From positions 1-58,099 of the forward strand of contig JBJELF010000063.1 in assembly GCA_051879015.1 (NCBI GenBank): a DNA stretch of 58,099 nt, given 5' to 3'. The DNA is from JBJELF01 sp051879015. GTDB lineage: Bacteria; Bacillota; Clostridia; Lachnospirales; Lachnospiraceae. A program made the position numbers and the translations under genes. The notes beneath the pieces are model-generated. The model was given only the letters and a program-made list of their open reading frames with translations, made no database searches and was not told where the DNA came from. Below, in pieces: positions 35,098 through 43,618 of the stretch. Every line of letters begins with the position of its first letter. The first letter of the stretch is position 1.

Positions 35098-35123
35098 GTT
35101 GCCACAAATATAACATGAAACAA

Positions 35124-35161
35124 AAAAGGGAAATGGCTGCTGGTGCAGCTATTTCCCTTTT
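35124..35161. terminator. Convergent terminator
   Basis: AAAAGGGAAATGGCTGC (35124-35140) pairs over 17 bp (one G-U) with GCAGCTATTTCCCTTTT (35145-35161). T runs are available on both strands, between converging genes. Confidence 0.85.
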
Positions 35162-35184
35162 CTGCAAAATGAGAGATATGATGT

Positions 35185-36654
35185 TTATTTCACGGTAATC
35201 TCAATTACCACAGGTAAATCCTGTGTTTTTCTTTCCCCCTTCACGTGAAGTCCAGTTTCGTCGCGGAACCATGGAGATACAGTGGATTGGCCTAAAATTT
35301 TTACATCCTGGATGATGCCATTGTATTCGGCGGGCTGATGTTTTGGTGCAGTTTTGAAAGTTTGAATCAGACAATCACCATCGTCAGGATAGTTCATGGC
35401 AAAGGCATAAATTTTATTTCCCTTAGCAGTAAAGCGATAATCGTTGGTTTGGTATATAGTCTCTTCTCCGTCAGAAAATTGACCTTCTTTTGTTCTGGTA
35501 TTTCCCTCCTCGGCACGTTTCCAGATGTGACTGTCATAGATGGCAGTGCCGTTGATTTTGAGCCATGCACCGATTTGTTTTAGGATGCGTTGGTCCTCAT
35601 CAGGAATGCTTCCATCTCCCTTTGGCCCGATATTTAATAATAGATTTCCATTTTTGCTGACTACGTCGATGAGTTGGCTGATAATTTCACGCGCGGTTTT
35701 ATATTGTAATCCTTCAATATATCCCCAGGAATTGCGTGCAATGGCAGTGTCCGTCTGCCAAGTAAATGGCTTAATATCTTGAAAAACGCCACGTTCTATT
35801 TCTATGATACCGCTTCCAAAGACCATGGCATCCTGTTTATAGCAGATAGCAGTCGGTTGATTCCACTGGACACCGCGATTATAGTAGTAAGCAGCCAGTT
35901 TCTGTAAGTAGGTATTGAAGGATTCATGTTGAATCCACCAGTCAAAATATAAAATTTTGGGCTGATATTGGTCAATAATTTCGCAAGTACGGATCAGCCA
36001 ATCCTGTAAGTACTCTTCAGTAGGGTAAGGTTGACTGTGGACGTCAAAATGGTCCTCTGGTTCAGGCATGGCGGGCCAGTAAAAATCTCCTCGCTTTAAC
36101 GGCTCATGAATATCACTTTCAAATTCTTTGCCATGTCCCATGAAAAACCAGTGTTCGGCGCGATGAGTGGAAGTGCAAAACGTGAGATTGTGATTTTCAA
36201 AGGCGGTCTTTAATTCGCCTAAAATGTCACGGTGGGGACCCATGTCAAAGGCATTAAACTTAGAAATTTCACTTTTGTACATTTGAAAGCCATCGTGATG
36301 CTCAGCGACAGGGAAAACATAGCGTGCTCCGCAGTCTTCAATGATGCTTGCCCATTGTTCAGGGTCAAATTTTTCTGCGGTAAACAGTGGAATGAAATCT
36401 TTATAGCCAAACTGTCGGTGGTCCCCATAAGTTTTGCGGTGATGCTCCCATGAAGGGCAATCCTTGATGTACATATTGCGAGAATACCATTCACTCTGAA
36501 ATGCAGGGATGCTGTAGAGTCCCCAGTGAATAAAAATACCAAATTTTGCTTTTGAGAACCAATTAGGAACTTGCATCTGACTGAGAGAAGACCAGTTTGC
36601 CTTATAAGGACCCTGGGCAATCACTTCCTCTATTTGCTGTAAACGCTCTTTCAT
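35185..36654 (-). CDS. Alpha-L-fucosidase, GH29 family
   Basis: The 489-residue protein has the GH29 catalytic barrel with NWFSKAKFGIFIHWGLYSIP, AKFDPEQWASIIEDCGARYVF, EHHDGFQMY and ILYFDWWIQ, where the Asp near 237 occupies the usual nucleophile region. A C-terminal beta domain (about 380-489) follows. It releases alpha-L-fucose from host or plant glycans. No signal peptide is seen, so it probably acts on imported oligosaccharides. Single gene. GGGAGG precedes the ATG. Confidence 0.9.
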   Translation of the reverse strand: MKERLQQIEEVIAQGPYKANWSSLSQMQVPNWFSKAKFGIFIHWGLYSIPAFQSEWYSRNMYIKDCPSWEHHRKTYGDHRQFGYKDFIPLFTAEKFDPEQWASIIEDCGARYVFPVAEHHDGFQMYKSEISKFNAFDMGPHRDILGELKTAFENHNLTFCTSTHRAEHWFFMGHGKEFESDIHEPLKRGDFYWPAMPEPEDHFDVHSQPYPTEEYLQDWLIRTCEIIDQYQPKILYFDWWIQHESFNTYLQKLAAYYYNRGVQWNQPTAICYKQDAMVFGSGIIEIERGVFQDIKPFTWQTDTAIARNSWGYIEGLQYKTAREIISQLIDVVSKNGNLLLNIGPKGDGSIPDEDQRILKQIGAWLKINGTAIYDSHIWKRAEEGNTRTKEGQFSDGEETIYQTNDYRFTAKGNKIYAFAMNYPDDGDCLIQTFKTAPKHQPAEYNGIIQDVKILGQSTVSPWFRDETGLHVKGERKTQDLPVVIEITVK

Positions 36655-36878
36655 AAAAATCCTCCCTTGCTTGTACTTTGATGTTTATGGATGCCTGCAG
36701 AGCAGACAAGTTACTTGATTAATGGAGCAGTTATATAACTCTACTTTATCATGTTCATGGAGGAAACACAAGAGAATTCATTTCCCTTGTCTCTTGTGTG
36801 CTCGTTTATGGGAGAGGCAGTTCTTTTTGAAAGTGTAGGCTCATATGTATGAAAAAATGAGAAATGCAGTGATGTGAA

Positions 36879-37409
36879 ATGATACTAATCGAATATATTT
36901 CTAGCGCAATCATTCCGCTGGTGGTAGGCTATATCGTGGCATTGGGCATTGTCAGGAAAGTGCCAGTTTACGAATGTTTCGTAGATGGTGCAAAGGATGG
37001 AATGAGTATTGTGGTCAAAATTTTACCAACCTTGATTGGACTTATGATAGGAGTAGGAGTGTTGCGTAGCAGCGGATTGCTGGAACAGCTGACAGAGTGG
37101 ATGAAAGTGCCTGCAAGTTTTTTGAAATTTCCAGCAGAGCTTATACCCACGGCTTTGGTACGTATGTTTTCTTCTTCGGCAGCTACCAGCCTTCTGTTGG
37201 ATTTGTATGAAACCTATGGTACAGATTCGATGATTGGACTGGCTGCCTCCATTATGATGAGCAGTACTGAGACAATCTTTTATACCATGAGTGTGTATTT
37301 TATGACGGCTAAGGTAACAAAAACCAGATGGACTCTAGCGGGAGCCTTGATTAGTACTCTGATGGGGATGATAGCCAGCGTAAGTTTGGCACATTTCATG
37401 CTTACATGA
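36879..37409 (+). CDS. spmB: Spore maturation protein SpmB
   Basis: The 176-residue membrane protein has four or so helices and the family segments VPVYECFVDGAKDGM, ALVRMFSSSAATSLLLDLY and STETIFYTMSVYF. SpmB works with SpmA in core dehydration during sporulation. SpmA is not next to it here; the upstream gene is a fucosidase on the other strand. The last residues (FMLT) and the stop lie in sequence resembling the dispersed element, so the C-terminus may have been altered by it. Confidence 0.9.
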   Translation: MILIEYISSAIIPLVVGYIVALGIVRKVPVYECFVDGAKDGMSIVVKILPTLIGLMIGVGVLRSSGLLEQLTEWMKVPASFLKFPAELIPTALVRMFSSSAATSLLLDLYETYGTDSMIGLAASIMMSSTETIFYTMSVYFMTAKVTKTRWTLAGALISTLMGMIASVSLAHFMLT

Positions 37410-37443
37410 AAATATAGGACTTTGGAATCTGTCAAAACTAGAC
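37397..37443 (-). repeat. Dispersed element fragment (copy 4)
   Basis: TTTCATGCTTACATGAAA, GACTTTGGA and CAAAAC keep order and spacing with the right hairpin and start of the central stem of copy 1. It overlaps the last four codons and stop of spmB. Fairly good but short match. Confidence 0.5.
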
Positions 37444-37446
37444 AAC

Positions 37447-37490
37447 GAAAAAAGCCAATATATCGGGGGAAGATATACTGGCTTTTCTTC
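37447..37490 (+). terminator. Terminator after spmB with G-run loop
   Basis: AAAAGCCAATATATC (37450-37464) pairs with GATATACTGGCTTTT (37472-37486) around a GGGGGAA loop, followed by T-rich sequence. It is also the first unit of the G-loop hairpin array. Confidence 0.8.
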
Positions 37491-37680
37491 GTTTTTTAGG
37501 GACATTTTCTTGGGGGGGAATTTCTAAAATGTCCTCTTGATACAGAGATCAGAACATAGGGGGGAAACTTCTGACTGCAAACACAAGTTTTGGGGAAAAA
37601 CTAACATTTTCCGATCATTACTGTTAGTCTCAAAATTTATAAAAAAGGGGAGAAGGAGGATTTGTGTTTGCTTCTCTGTT
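37447..37680 (+). ncRNA. Candidate RNA: hairpin array with G-rich loops
   Basis: Four hairpins in a row show a G-rich run at or near the loop. These are ATATC-GGGGGAA-GATAT at 37460-37476; GGACATTTT with AAAATGTCC around CTTGGGGGGGAATTTCT at 37500-37533; TCAGAA/TTCTGA around CATAGGGGGGAAAC at 37549-37574; and GTTTT/AAAAC around a G-rich loop near 37587-37600. A fifth stem, GAGAAG/CTTCTC, encloses GGAGGA near 37650-37676. No coding frame is credible here and the gap is 495 bp. An sRNA, decoy for an RNA-binding protein such as CsrA (GGA in loops), or the 5' UTR of the next gene are possibilities. Confidence 0.45.
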
Positions 37681-37904
37681 TAGTTGTAGACTCTTTAACA
37701 GGAATCCTGCAACTGTCTGTATAATATCATACTTAAAAAAAAAGTGATATAAAATTTTTTACTTTTTAGGATGTAGATTTTTTACTTTTTGCGGTGGTTG
37801 GAGATAAAGAAATAGTATTGAGTCGAATCCTTGTTTTGATTGAGGTATATCCTCAGACTATATTTGCATACATTGAATTAACAATAGGGGATGAGGGGGA
37901 TTCT

Positions 37905-39725
37905 ATGGAAGAGAATGGGAAACGATGGGAAGAGTGGCAAGTTTGGTTTAACAATACGGTTTATATGCGTATTTCGGATCATTTGATGAGTGTGCTTATG
38001 CTGATTTGTTGTGGATATCTAGGTTTTCATATCTATCAGCTAGCAGGGAAATTAGAAGAGGAGAGTGTCACCACTCAAGTAGAAATTAGTGCTTTTGAAC
38101 AGCATTTACAGGATTTATTTGTGTCGGTGGTGCAGCAGGATGCACTGACTCTTCAATATACTCTAAAAAATCCAGAGCAATATGGCATTAGACAGGCAGA
38201 GCAATCTGGAATCGGCAGTATTTCACTGGAGGAGTTTCAGAAATATTATCAGAAATGGAAAGATGAAAGAATTATACTGTTGAACTTTGATTCTGCCCAG
38301 CTGTCAGAGAAAGAAAAATTAACTTACGATATTTTAATGGATTGGATTCAAACAACTCTGGATGGGGAACAATATATGATGTATCAGGAATCCTGGGGCT
38401 CAACAACGGGTACACAGGCACAGCTGCCGATTTTATTGGCAGAATATCCACTAGAGGACGAGGAAGATATCGAGACTTATCTGGTGATGCTGCAGCAGGT
38501 AGATGACTATCTGTTGGAAATGTTGGCATGGGAGCAGCTGAGGACAGAGGAGGGCTTGGGAATGACCGATGCGGAGATTGAGAGGGTGGTGAATCAATGT
38601 CAAATCTTTGCGGAGACAGGAGATAGCTGCTGCTTGATTGATTCCTTTGCGGAGCGATTAGATGAAATTTCTGGTCTGAGAGAGAGCCAAAAAACAATTT
38701 ATGAAGAAAAGAATCGGGAGATTGTAGAAACTCAAGTGCTGACTGGTTATGAAACGGTGGCACAAGGTCTGAATAGATTAAAAACAGGGGCGGATGGAGG
38801 TTTATGTCGTCTTCCAGATGGGCAAGATTACTATAGTTGGCTGATGACTTGCGAGACTGGTTCTGATAAGACAGTAGCTGAGATGAAAACCGCCATTTAT
38901 AATCGGATAAAAGATGATTTGTTGACTATGAGCACTATCTGCTCGGCAAATCCTGAGGTGGCAGAAACATCTGGGCAAGAAGTCTTTTCAAAAAATGAGC
39001 CTGAACTCGTGTTAGAAGATTTAAAGAAAAAGATGCTGGACTATTTTCCAGAGGGAGCAGATGTTTCCTACACAGTCAAGACAGTGCCTAAATCTATGGA
39101 AAATTATTTAAGTCCTGCGTTTTATATTACTCCTCGGCTGGATGTAGCTACAGAAAATGTGATTTATATTAATGAAGGAAAAAATGGTTATGGTACCGTA
39201 CAAAATTACTCAGTTTTGGCTCATGAAGGATATCCAGGGCATTTGTATCAAACTACTTATTTTAATGGCACTAATCCTTATGAGATACGGAGTTTGCTAA
39301 ACTATGCAGGCTATATTGAGGGCTGGGCTACTTACGCAGAGCAGTATGCTTATGAATTGTCGCAGGATTTTTCCAGTGAAGTGTCCAAAATGAAGGAGCT
39401 TTCTTCAGTAGTGACTTTGGGTTTGTATGCTTTAATGGATATTGGTGTGCATTATGATGGATGGAATCGGGAGACGTTGGCAGAATTTGTGAAGACTTAT
39501 TTTGGTTTGGAGGATGAAGATACGGCAAATGATATTTACGATATTATACTGGAGGACCCAGCGGGGTATCTATCCTATTATGGTGGATATTTAGAAATTA
39601 TGGAATTGAAAGAAGAAATGAAGAGTGTTTGGGGGGATGAGTTTACGGAAAAACGCTTTCATCAGAATCTATTGGAAATTGGACCTGCATCTTTTTCGGT
39701 AATTAAACGAAATATGGAAGATTGA
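37905..39725 (+). CDS. DUF885-type metallopeptidase with membrane anchor
   Basis: The 606-residue protein has a short cytoplasmic tail, a membrane helix (about 22-45) and a DUF885 domain. The zinc-binding motif is HEGYPGH (near 440), with the third-ligand segment EGWATYAEQ near 470. The family is related to gluzincin carboxypeptidases and is often secreted. The upstream frame is open for 37 more codons, but only this ATG follows GAGGGGGA. Anchoring suggests it works outside the cell. Confidence 0.82.
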   Translation: MEENGKRWEEWQVWFNNTVYMRISDHLMSVLMLICCGYLGFHIYQLAGKLEEESVTTQVEISAFEQHLQDLFVSVVQQDALTLQYTLKNPEQYGIRQAEQSGIGSISLEEFQKYYQKWKDERIILLNFDSAQLSEKEKLTYDILMDWIQTTLDGEQYMMYQESWGSTTGTQAQLPILLAEYPLEDEEDIETYLVMLQQVDDYLLEMLAWEQLRTEEGLGMTDAEIERVVNQCQIFAETGDSCCLIDSFAERLDEISGLRESQKTIYEEKNREIVETQVLTGYETVAQGLNRLKTGADGGLCRLPDGQDYYSWLMTCETGSDKTVAEMKTAIYNRIKDDLLTMSTICSANPEVAETSGQEVFSKNEPELVLEDLKKKMLDYFPEGADVSYTVKTVPKSMENYLSPAFYITPRLDVATENVIYINEGKNGYGTVQNYSVLAHEGYPGHLYQTTYFNGTNPYEIRSLLNYAGYIEGWATYAEQYAYELSQDFSSEVSKMKELSSVVTLGLYALMDIGVHYDGWNRETLAEFVKTYFGLEDEDTANDIYDIILEDPAGYLSYYGGYLEIMELKEEMKSVWGDEFTEKRFHQNLLEIGPASFSVIKRNMED

Positions 39726-39840
39726 GAGCTAGTGTTGGTAGAATGTATGCGAGATTTTTGGCTGCTCATGCTTAAAGTCGCGATATGCGAGGTTTTTCCT
39801 TGCTGTTTGGGCTGTTTAAAAAGCAGCATGGAGGATTAAA

Positions 39841-40341
39841 ATGCAAGAAATAAGTTATTTGAGTAGTAAAATGCAAGAAGATATAAAGGGAAAAATGGAA
39901 AAAAATATGGAAAAAAACGAAATGATTCTGGAATTGCGCCGAATGAACAGCAGACTGGGACGACAATTATGTCATCAGCGTCTGCGGACATTGATTATAT
40001 TGATGCTTGCGGGAGGGGCAGTATTTTTGTGTCTCGAATTAAAAGATGAGGTGGAACAATATAGAACTTGTATGAAAGTCATCGCTGAAAATATGGAGAA
40101 AATGGATTTGGCATCACTGAACCGTTCGATGTCAACTTTGGAGACAAAAGTGAATGAATTGGATGTAGATTCCTTAAATCAATCCATCCAGCTGTTGGAG
40201 GAAAAAATCGGAGATTTGGATATGGCTGTGTTGAATCAGGCTATGATATCTATGCAGGAGGCAGCAGATTCTGTGAATGAGGCTAGTGAATCTATGGAGA
40301 AAGTAAGTGAATGGTTCAAAGGAGTGTTTAAAATTGAATGA
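39841..40341 (+). CDS. Coiled-coil membrane protein
   Basis: The 166-residue protein has a basic helical N-terminus, a membrane helix (about 52-67, TLIILMLAGGAVFLCLEL) and a long extracytoplasmic coiled coil. In it a repeat of roughly 22-23 residues recurs about three times with cores DLASLNRSM, DVDSLNQSI and DMAVLNQAM. No enzymatic motif. It overlaps yyaC by four bases (ATGA), so it may share a sporulation role. The leader has a GCTG/CAGC stem just before GCATGGAGGATTAAAATG. Confidence 0.65.
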   Translation: MQEISYLSSKMQEDIKGKMEKNMEKNEMILELRRMNSRLGRQLCHQRLRTLIILMLAGGAVFLCLELKDEVEQYRTCMKVIAENMEKMDLASLNRSMSTLETKVNELDVDSLNQSIQLLEEKIGDLDMAVLNQAMISMQEAADSVNEASESMEKVSEWFKGVFKIE

Positions 40342-40892
40342 GAGAAAGACAGGTAAATTACTATGGAATTGGCAAGGCATTTTCTAAAGAAAAATTTGCT
40401 CGGGAATTTGCAGAACTAATCTGCAGACAACAGGGCTTTGCGAATCATCCTATTCTATGTTTGGGTATTGGAAGTGACCGCATCACTGGAGATTGTCTGG
40501 GCCCTTTGATTGGATATAAATTGGAGAGAGTTAGCCATGGACTGATTTTAGTTGAGGGAACGCTCCAGAGACCCGTTCATGCGATGAATTTAGAGCAGAA
40601 GGTGGAGCAGATTGAGCGCATGGTACCTCGTCCTATTGTCGTAGCTATTGATGCAGCAGTTGGAAAAGAAGAACATATTGGGCTGATTACTTTGGCAAAA
40701 GGTGGTTTAAAACCAGGACTAGGAGTTAACAAGAGGCTACCGCAGGTGGGACAGATTTCCATCACAGGAATTGTCACCAGTGAAGCGGAAAAGGAACCTT
40801 TTTATTTGCAGCAGATTTCTCTGTCGATGGTGATGGAAATGGCAGATTGTATCTGTCAGGGAATTGTGTGTGGTATGAGGCAGATTGTGTAA
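40338..40892 (+). CDS. yyaC: Spore protein YyaC (GPR-related putative protease)
   Basis: The 184-residue protein has the YyaC family signature: LCLGIGSDRITGDCLGPLIGY, GTLQRPVHAMN, VVAIDAAVGK and LGVNKRLPQVGQISITGIV. YyaC resembles the germination protease GPR and is made in sporulation. The ATGA overlap with the coiled-coil gene suggests translational coupling. Confidence 0.9.
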   Translation: MRERQVNYYGIGKAFSKEKFAREFAELICRQQGFANHPILCLGIGSDRITGDCLGPLIGYKLERVSHGLILVEGTLQRPVHAMNLEQKVEQIERMVPRPIVVAIDAAVGKEEHIGLITLAKGGLKPGLGVNKRLPQVGQISITGIVTSEAEKEPFYLQQISLSMVMEMADCICQGIVCGMRQIV

Positions 40893-40990
40893 TCAAAAAG
40901 TTTTTATGATAAATATGAGTCAGAAATACTTGGCACTCGACGCATCTGTTTGGTGATGCTTGCAAAGCAGACCTATCAGTTTAATAAATA

Positions 40991-41014
40991 AGTGAGAGGA
41001 AATATCCTCTCACT
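40991..41014. terminator. Bidirectional terminator after yyaC
   Basis: AGTGAGAGGA (40991-41000) pairs perfectly with TCCTCTCACT (41005-41014). It serves the convergent yyaC and the next minus-strand gene. Confidence 0.75.
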
Positions 41015-41017
41015 TGC

Positions 41018-42103
41018 TTAGTTTTTATTACTGTTTCGGTAAATAGTAATGGCATCACTGATATTGCTGGCTTCGTTGTTTTTTAAAATGCTGAGAAGTG
41101 CATTTAACTTTGACAAAGTGAGAAACTCACTGTCGATGTAGGGCTCATAATGCTCTGAGAGAATCCGATGAAGTTCTGATTGTTCGTATTCGCAGTTTTT
41201 CAGCTGTCCATTTAATGTGTCAATCACTGTTTGATGTTCTTTGATATTGCCTGTATAGTGAGATTCAATTTCATCTTGAATGATTTTTTTTGTGGCAGCG
41301 TTAAAGGCATCCAGAGCTTCCTTTTTATTAATGGTAAGCTGTTCTAATTCCGCTTCTTTTTTTGCAATCTCATAGTTGTGTTGCTTGACTTCTTCGTCTT
41401 GTTCCTCGTTGTCGTCCCTCAAGATGGAATGCGTAATTTTTTTAATCTGTTTTCGGTTGGCAGAGATGGAAATCAAAAATTGTCGCCCATCTTTGAGAGC
41501 TTGCAAATGGTTCTCTTTGAGGGTGTGATCTAAAAAAAGGTAAATACCGCCGAAGATAAGAAAGCAGATAAAGCTGATAATGGCAGAAAGTAAGATATTT
41601 TGCAGTGGAAAAATCCACGCAATGCCCAGTGGAATTAGAAAAAAGCAAAGTGTGATGATGAGCAAATCTAAAAACCAGCCTGCTATATTAGTGGGCATAA
41701 ACAACAGATAAAACAAAGAGGTTCTGCAAATCTTTGGCACACGATCCTTGTCAAAAAGCTGTTTAAGCTGAGTTTTGAGTTGTTCCTCTGTGGTCAAATA
41801 GGGTGCAATCTTTTCTTGAATACGGTCTTCTTTTTTTGATTTCTTAGTGGAATCTTTCTGTTGGCGGAGCTGTTTGAGAGTAGCTTGGGTAGAAGAAATT
41901 TGTTTGTCGAATTTGTTGGCCAGTTTGTCATATTTGTTTTTTGTAGTTTGGGCAATTTCGTCGGTCATGGCTTTTTTGATGTTATCTAACTTTTTTTCTG
42001 CTTTTTTCAAATCAGAGCGAAGTTGATGTTCTCTGGATTCTTCATTTTCCAGATTGCTTAATACATGATAGGCTTCTTGTAGAAATTGAATGCTATTGTT
42101 CAT
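41018..42103 (-). CDS. Membrane protein with two coiled-coil arms
   Basis: The 361-residue protein has an N-terminal coiled coil (about 20-110, Lys/Glu/Gln rich), two or three hydrophobic segments (about 133-205) and a C-terminal coiled coil (about 225-345). Function unrecognised. The start with AAAGGATG upstream is preferred over an in-frame ATG at 42145. Its leader matches that of the ATPase gene at 43619 over AACAAACGAAAGGAT and TATTTATGAACAA. Confidence 0.6.
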   Translation of the reverse strand: MNNSIQFLQEAYHVLSNLENEESREHQLRSDLKKAEKKLDNIKKAMTDEIAQTTKNKYDKLANKFDKQISSTQATLKQLRQQKDSTKKSKKEDRIQEKIAPYLTTEEQLKTQLKQLFDKDRVPKICRTSLFYLLFMPTNIAGWFLDLLIITLCFFLIPLGIAWIFPLQNILLSAIISFICFLIFGGIYLFLDHTLKENHLQALKDGRQFLISISANRKQIKKITHSILRDDNEEQDEEVKQHNYEIAKKEAELEQLTINKKEALDAFNAATKKIIQDEIESHYTGNIKEHQTVIDTLNGQLKNCEYEQSELHRILSEHYEPYIDSEFLTLSKLNALLSILKNNEASNISDAITIYRNSNKN

Positions 42104-42146
42104 AAATACATCCTTTCGTTTGTTGTAGGTTCCTCCCATGGTCATA

Positions 42147-42180
42147 TGTGCCCTTTGGGTATTAGGAAGTGGGAAGAGTC
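42147..42180 (-). repeat. Short dispersed repeat R2 (copy 2)
   Basis: On the minus strand this reads GACTCTTCCCACTTCCTAAT then ACCCAAAGGGCACA; 31 of 34 bases match 21266-21299. Here the second arm of the hairpin is missing. It lies in the 5' UTR of the minus-strand coiled-coil gene. Confidence 0.7.
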
Positions 42181-42224
42181 TTGTAAATAATCGTTGTTAA
42201 AAATAGGTTTTTATAATCAAATTC

Positions 42225-42286
42225 ATCCCAAAGTCATACATGTTCATATAAGCATGAAATGGATGACCTTTTGAGCCTAGTATGAT
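42225..42286 (+). repeat. Dispersed element, right half (copy 5)
   Basis: ATCCCAAAGTCATAC, a TTCATAT/AGCATGAA stem, then GGATGACCTTTTGAGCC and TAGTATGAT. It matches the right end of copy 1 and the copy at 54151. A TATAAT on the minus strand (42296-42291) lies 4 bp outside the terminal repeat and reads through it into the minus-strand gene. Confidence 0.75.
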
Positions 42287-42434
42287 AAATATTATATCAT
42301 AAATAATGAGATTTTCATAGAATAATTGTTAGAACTTCTATGATAACTGTGTCTCTCAGGAGTAAATCATATAGGACATAAGCATTTAGATAGAATCACC
42401 AAAAAATTTCCTAAACTGATAGTAGAAAAAATTA

Positions 42435-42463
42435 CTGACAATTAAATTTTTTTTTGATATAAT
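42435..42463 (+). promoter_or_regulatory. Promoter of the 96-aa gene
   Basis: CTGACA (42435-42440), 17 bp, TATAAT (42458-42463). It leaves a leader of about 100 nt before 42570. The region 42300-42434 is A/T-rich with no gene. Confidence 0.65.
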
Positions 42464-42569
42464 AAAAACGATATTGCGAGAGTGAGTAGCACGAAGCAAT
42501 CTACTTTCATTCATTGTGAGTTCTGTGCTTGTAGGCAAGGGCGTTTAGAGAAAGGAATGGTGAGAAAAA

Positions 42570-42860
42570 ATGTTTGCAATTGGTGAGGCAAAAGGAACAG
42601 TTAGTTTGTCAAAATTAGAGATGCCTAGAGAATACAATTTAAAACGAAAAGGCAGACAGATTTTTGGTGTTTGGGCAAAAGAGAATGAATTGTATTTATC
42701 AGATGAGGTAGAAGCTTTGAGGCCACGAGCAAGGAATGCTAAGATGATTACAAAGATGAGTCTGGATTCCAAGAACCGTATTTCGGTACCATCTTATTTG
42801 GACGGCACCGAGGCACAGATTACGGGCTGTATTACAACAATTCAAATTGTATTTAATTAA
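42570..42860 (+). CDS. Small hypothetical protein, possibly AbrB-like
   Basis: A 96-residue basic protein starting MFAIGEAKGTVSLSKLEMPREYN. Near the end it has MSLDSKNRISVPSYLD, a segment like the swapped-hairpin motif of AbrB/MraZ regulators. That similarity is suggestive only. It has a promoter, an AAAGGAATGGTGAG ribosome region and a terminator, so it is probably real. Confidence 0.55.
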   Translation: MFAIGEAKGTVSLSKLEMPREYNLKRKGRQIFGVWAKENELYLSDEVEALRPRARNAKMITKMSLDSKNRISVPSYLDGTEAQITGCITTIQIVFN

Positions 42861-42901
42861 ATTTCTAGCAATGAATGGAGCGTTTGTCAATTATGTTTCT
42901 T

Positions 42902-42950
42902 AATGCGGGTGAGTAGCAATTATTAAATTGCTGCATTGACTCGCATTTTT
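42902..42950 (+). terminator. Terminator after the 96-aa gene
   Basis: AATGCG (42902-42907) with CGCATT (42942-42947) and AGCAAT with ATTGCT inside it, followed by TTTTT. Confidence 0.75.
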
Positions 42951-43081
42951 GCTGCCTGCCGAAACTCCTATCCCTGTCTGATGCTTTTTATGTGAAAAGA
43001 TTTTTCACATAAGAAGCACATTTTTATTTTCTAGTACGATTAAAAAATGTACGTTGACCGTGGAATTTTTTAAGTGAGGGC

Positions 43082-43141
43082 TTGACAGAAATAGGCTATA
43101 GTGATATAGTATAGATAAACATATGAATAATTGTTCATATG
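43082..43141 (+). promoter_or_regulatory. Promoter and ArsR-type operator of the metal operon
   Basis: TTGACA (43082-43087), 17 bp, TATAGT (43105-43110). Just downstream, CATATGAA-6-TTCATATG (43120-43141) is the kind of AT-rich 12-2-12 palindrome bound by ArsR/SmtB/CadC repressors. The ArsR gene is two genes away. Confidence 0.82.
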
Positions 43142-43196
43142 AAATAGATGCACCTGCTGAGCCAGGTACGATTAAGAATGAGTGGAGGATGTTAGG

Positions 43197-43415
43197 ATGA
43201 AGAAAACGTACAAGATTGATGTGGATTGTGCAAATTGTGCAAACAAGATGGAACAGGCTGCTAAGAACACAGCGGGTGTCAAGGATGCAACTGTGAATTT
43301 TATGTTGTTGAAAATGATTGTGGAGTTTGATGAGGGTGCTAATCCAAAGGAAGTGATGCCAGAGGTTTTGAAGAATTGTAAAAAAGTCGAGGATGACTGC
43401 GAGATTTTTCTGTAA
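43197..43415 (+). CDS. Heavy-metal-associated (HMA) domain protein, CopZ/metal chaperone-like
   Basis: A 72-residue single HMA domain. It begins MKKTYKIDVDCANCANKME, giving the metal-binding CxxC at residues 11-14. It probably carries Zn2+/Cd2+ or Cu+ to the neighbouring ATPase, which itself lacks an HMA domain. An operator of ArsR type precedes it. The ATG at 43197 is chosen by GGAGG spacing. Confidence 0.88.
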   Translation: MKKTYKIDVDCANCANKMEQAAKNTAGVKDATVNFMLLKMIVEFDEGANPKEVMPEVLKNCKKVEDDCEIFL

Positions 43416-43480
43416 GCTTTGAGATAATTCAGAAAATAAGAGTCTTGATGGAGTAAAACACAAAGATTTTTTGTCTCCTT

Positions 43481-43514
43481 GAGAGCTGCTGCAATAACTT
43501 GCAGCAGCTAGCTC
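43481..43514 (+). terminator. Hairpin after the HMA gene
   Basis: GAG(A)GCTGCTGCAA with TTGCAGCAGC(TA)GCTC; a long stem with a weak T tract. It may limit read-through from the HMA gene into the ATPase. Confidence 0.65.
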
Positions 43515-43549
43515 TTGCTCTATATATGAATAAATGAGCAATTAATCAT

Positions 43550-43588
43550 ATCATGTTGGGTTCAAACGATATTTTGGCCCCTGGTATC
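43550..43588 (+). repeat. Dispersed element, left hairpin only (copy 6)
   Basis: ATCATGTTGGGTTCAAACG, then ATATTTTGGCCCCTGGTATC, the left terminal hairpin. An ATG inside it is in frame with the ATPase but has no ribosome site. Confidence 0.65.
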
Positions 43589-43618
43589 TTCCTATATAAC
43601 AAACGAAAGGATTTATTT

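Noticed and set aside
43553..43618. N-terminal extension of the ATPase gene
   Set aside because: The upstream ATG is inside a repeat copy, has no SD and reads into non-homologous sequence; ATG at 43619 has GAAAGGAT.
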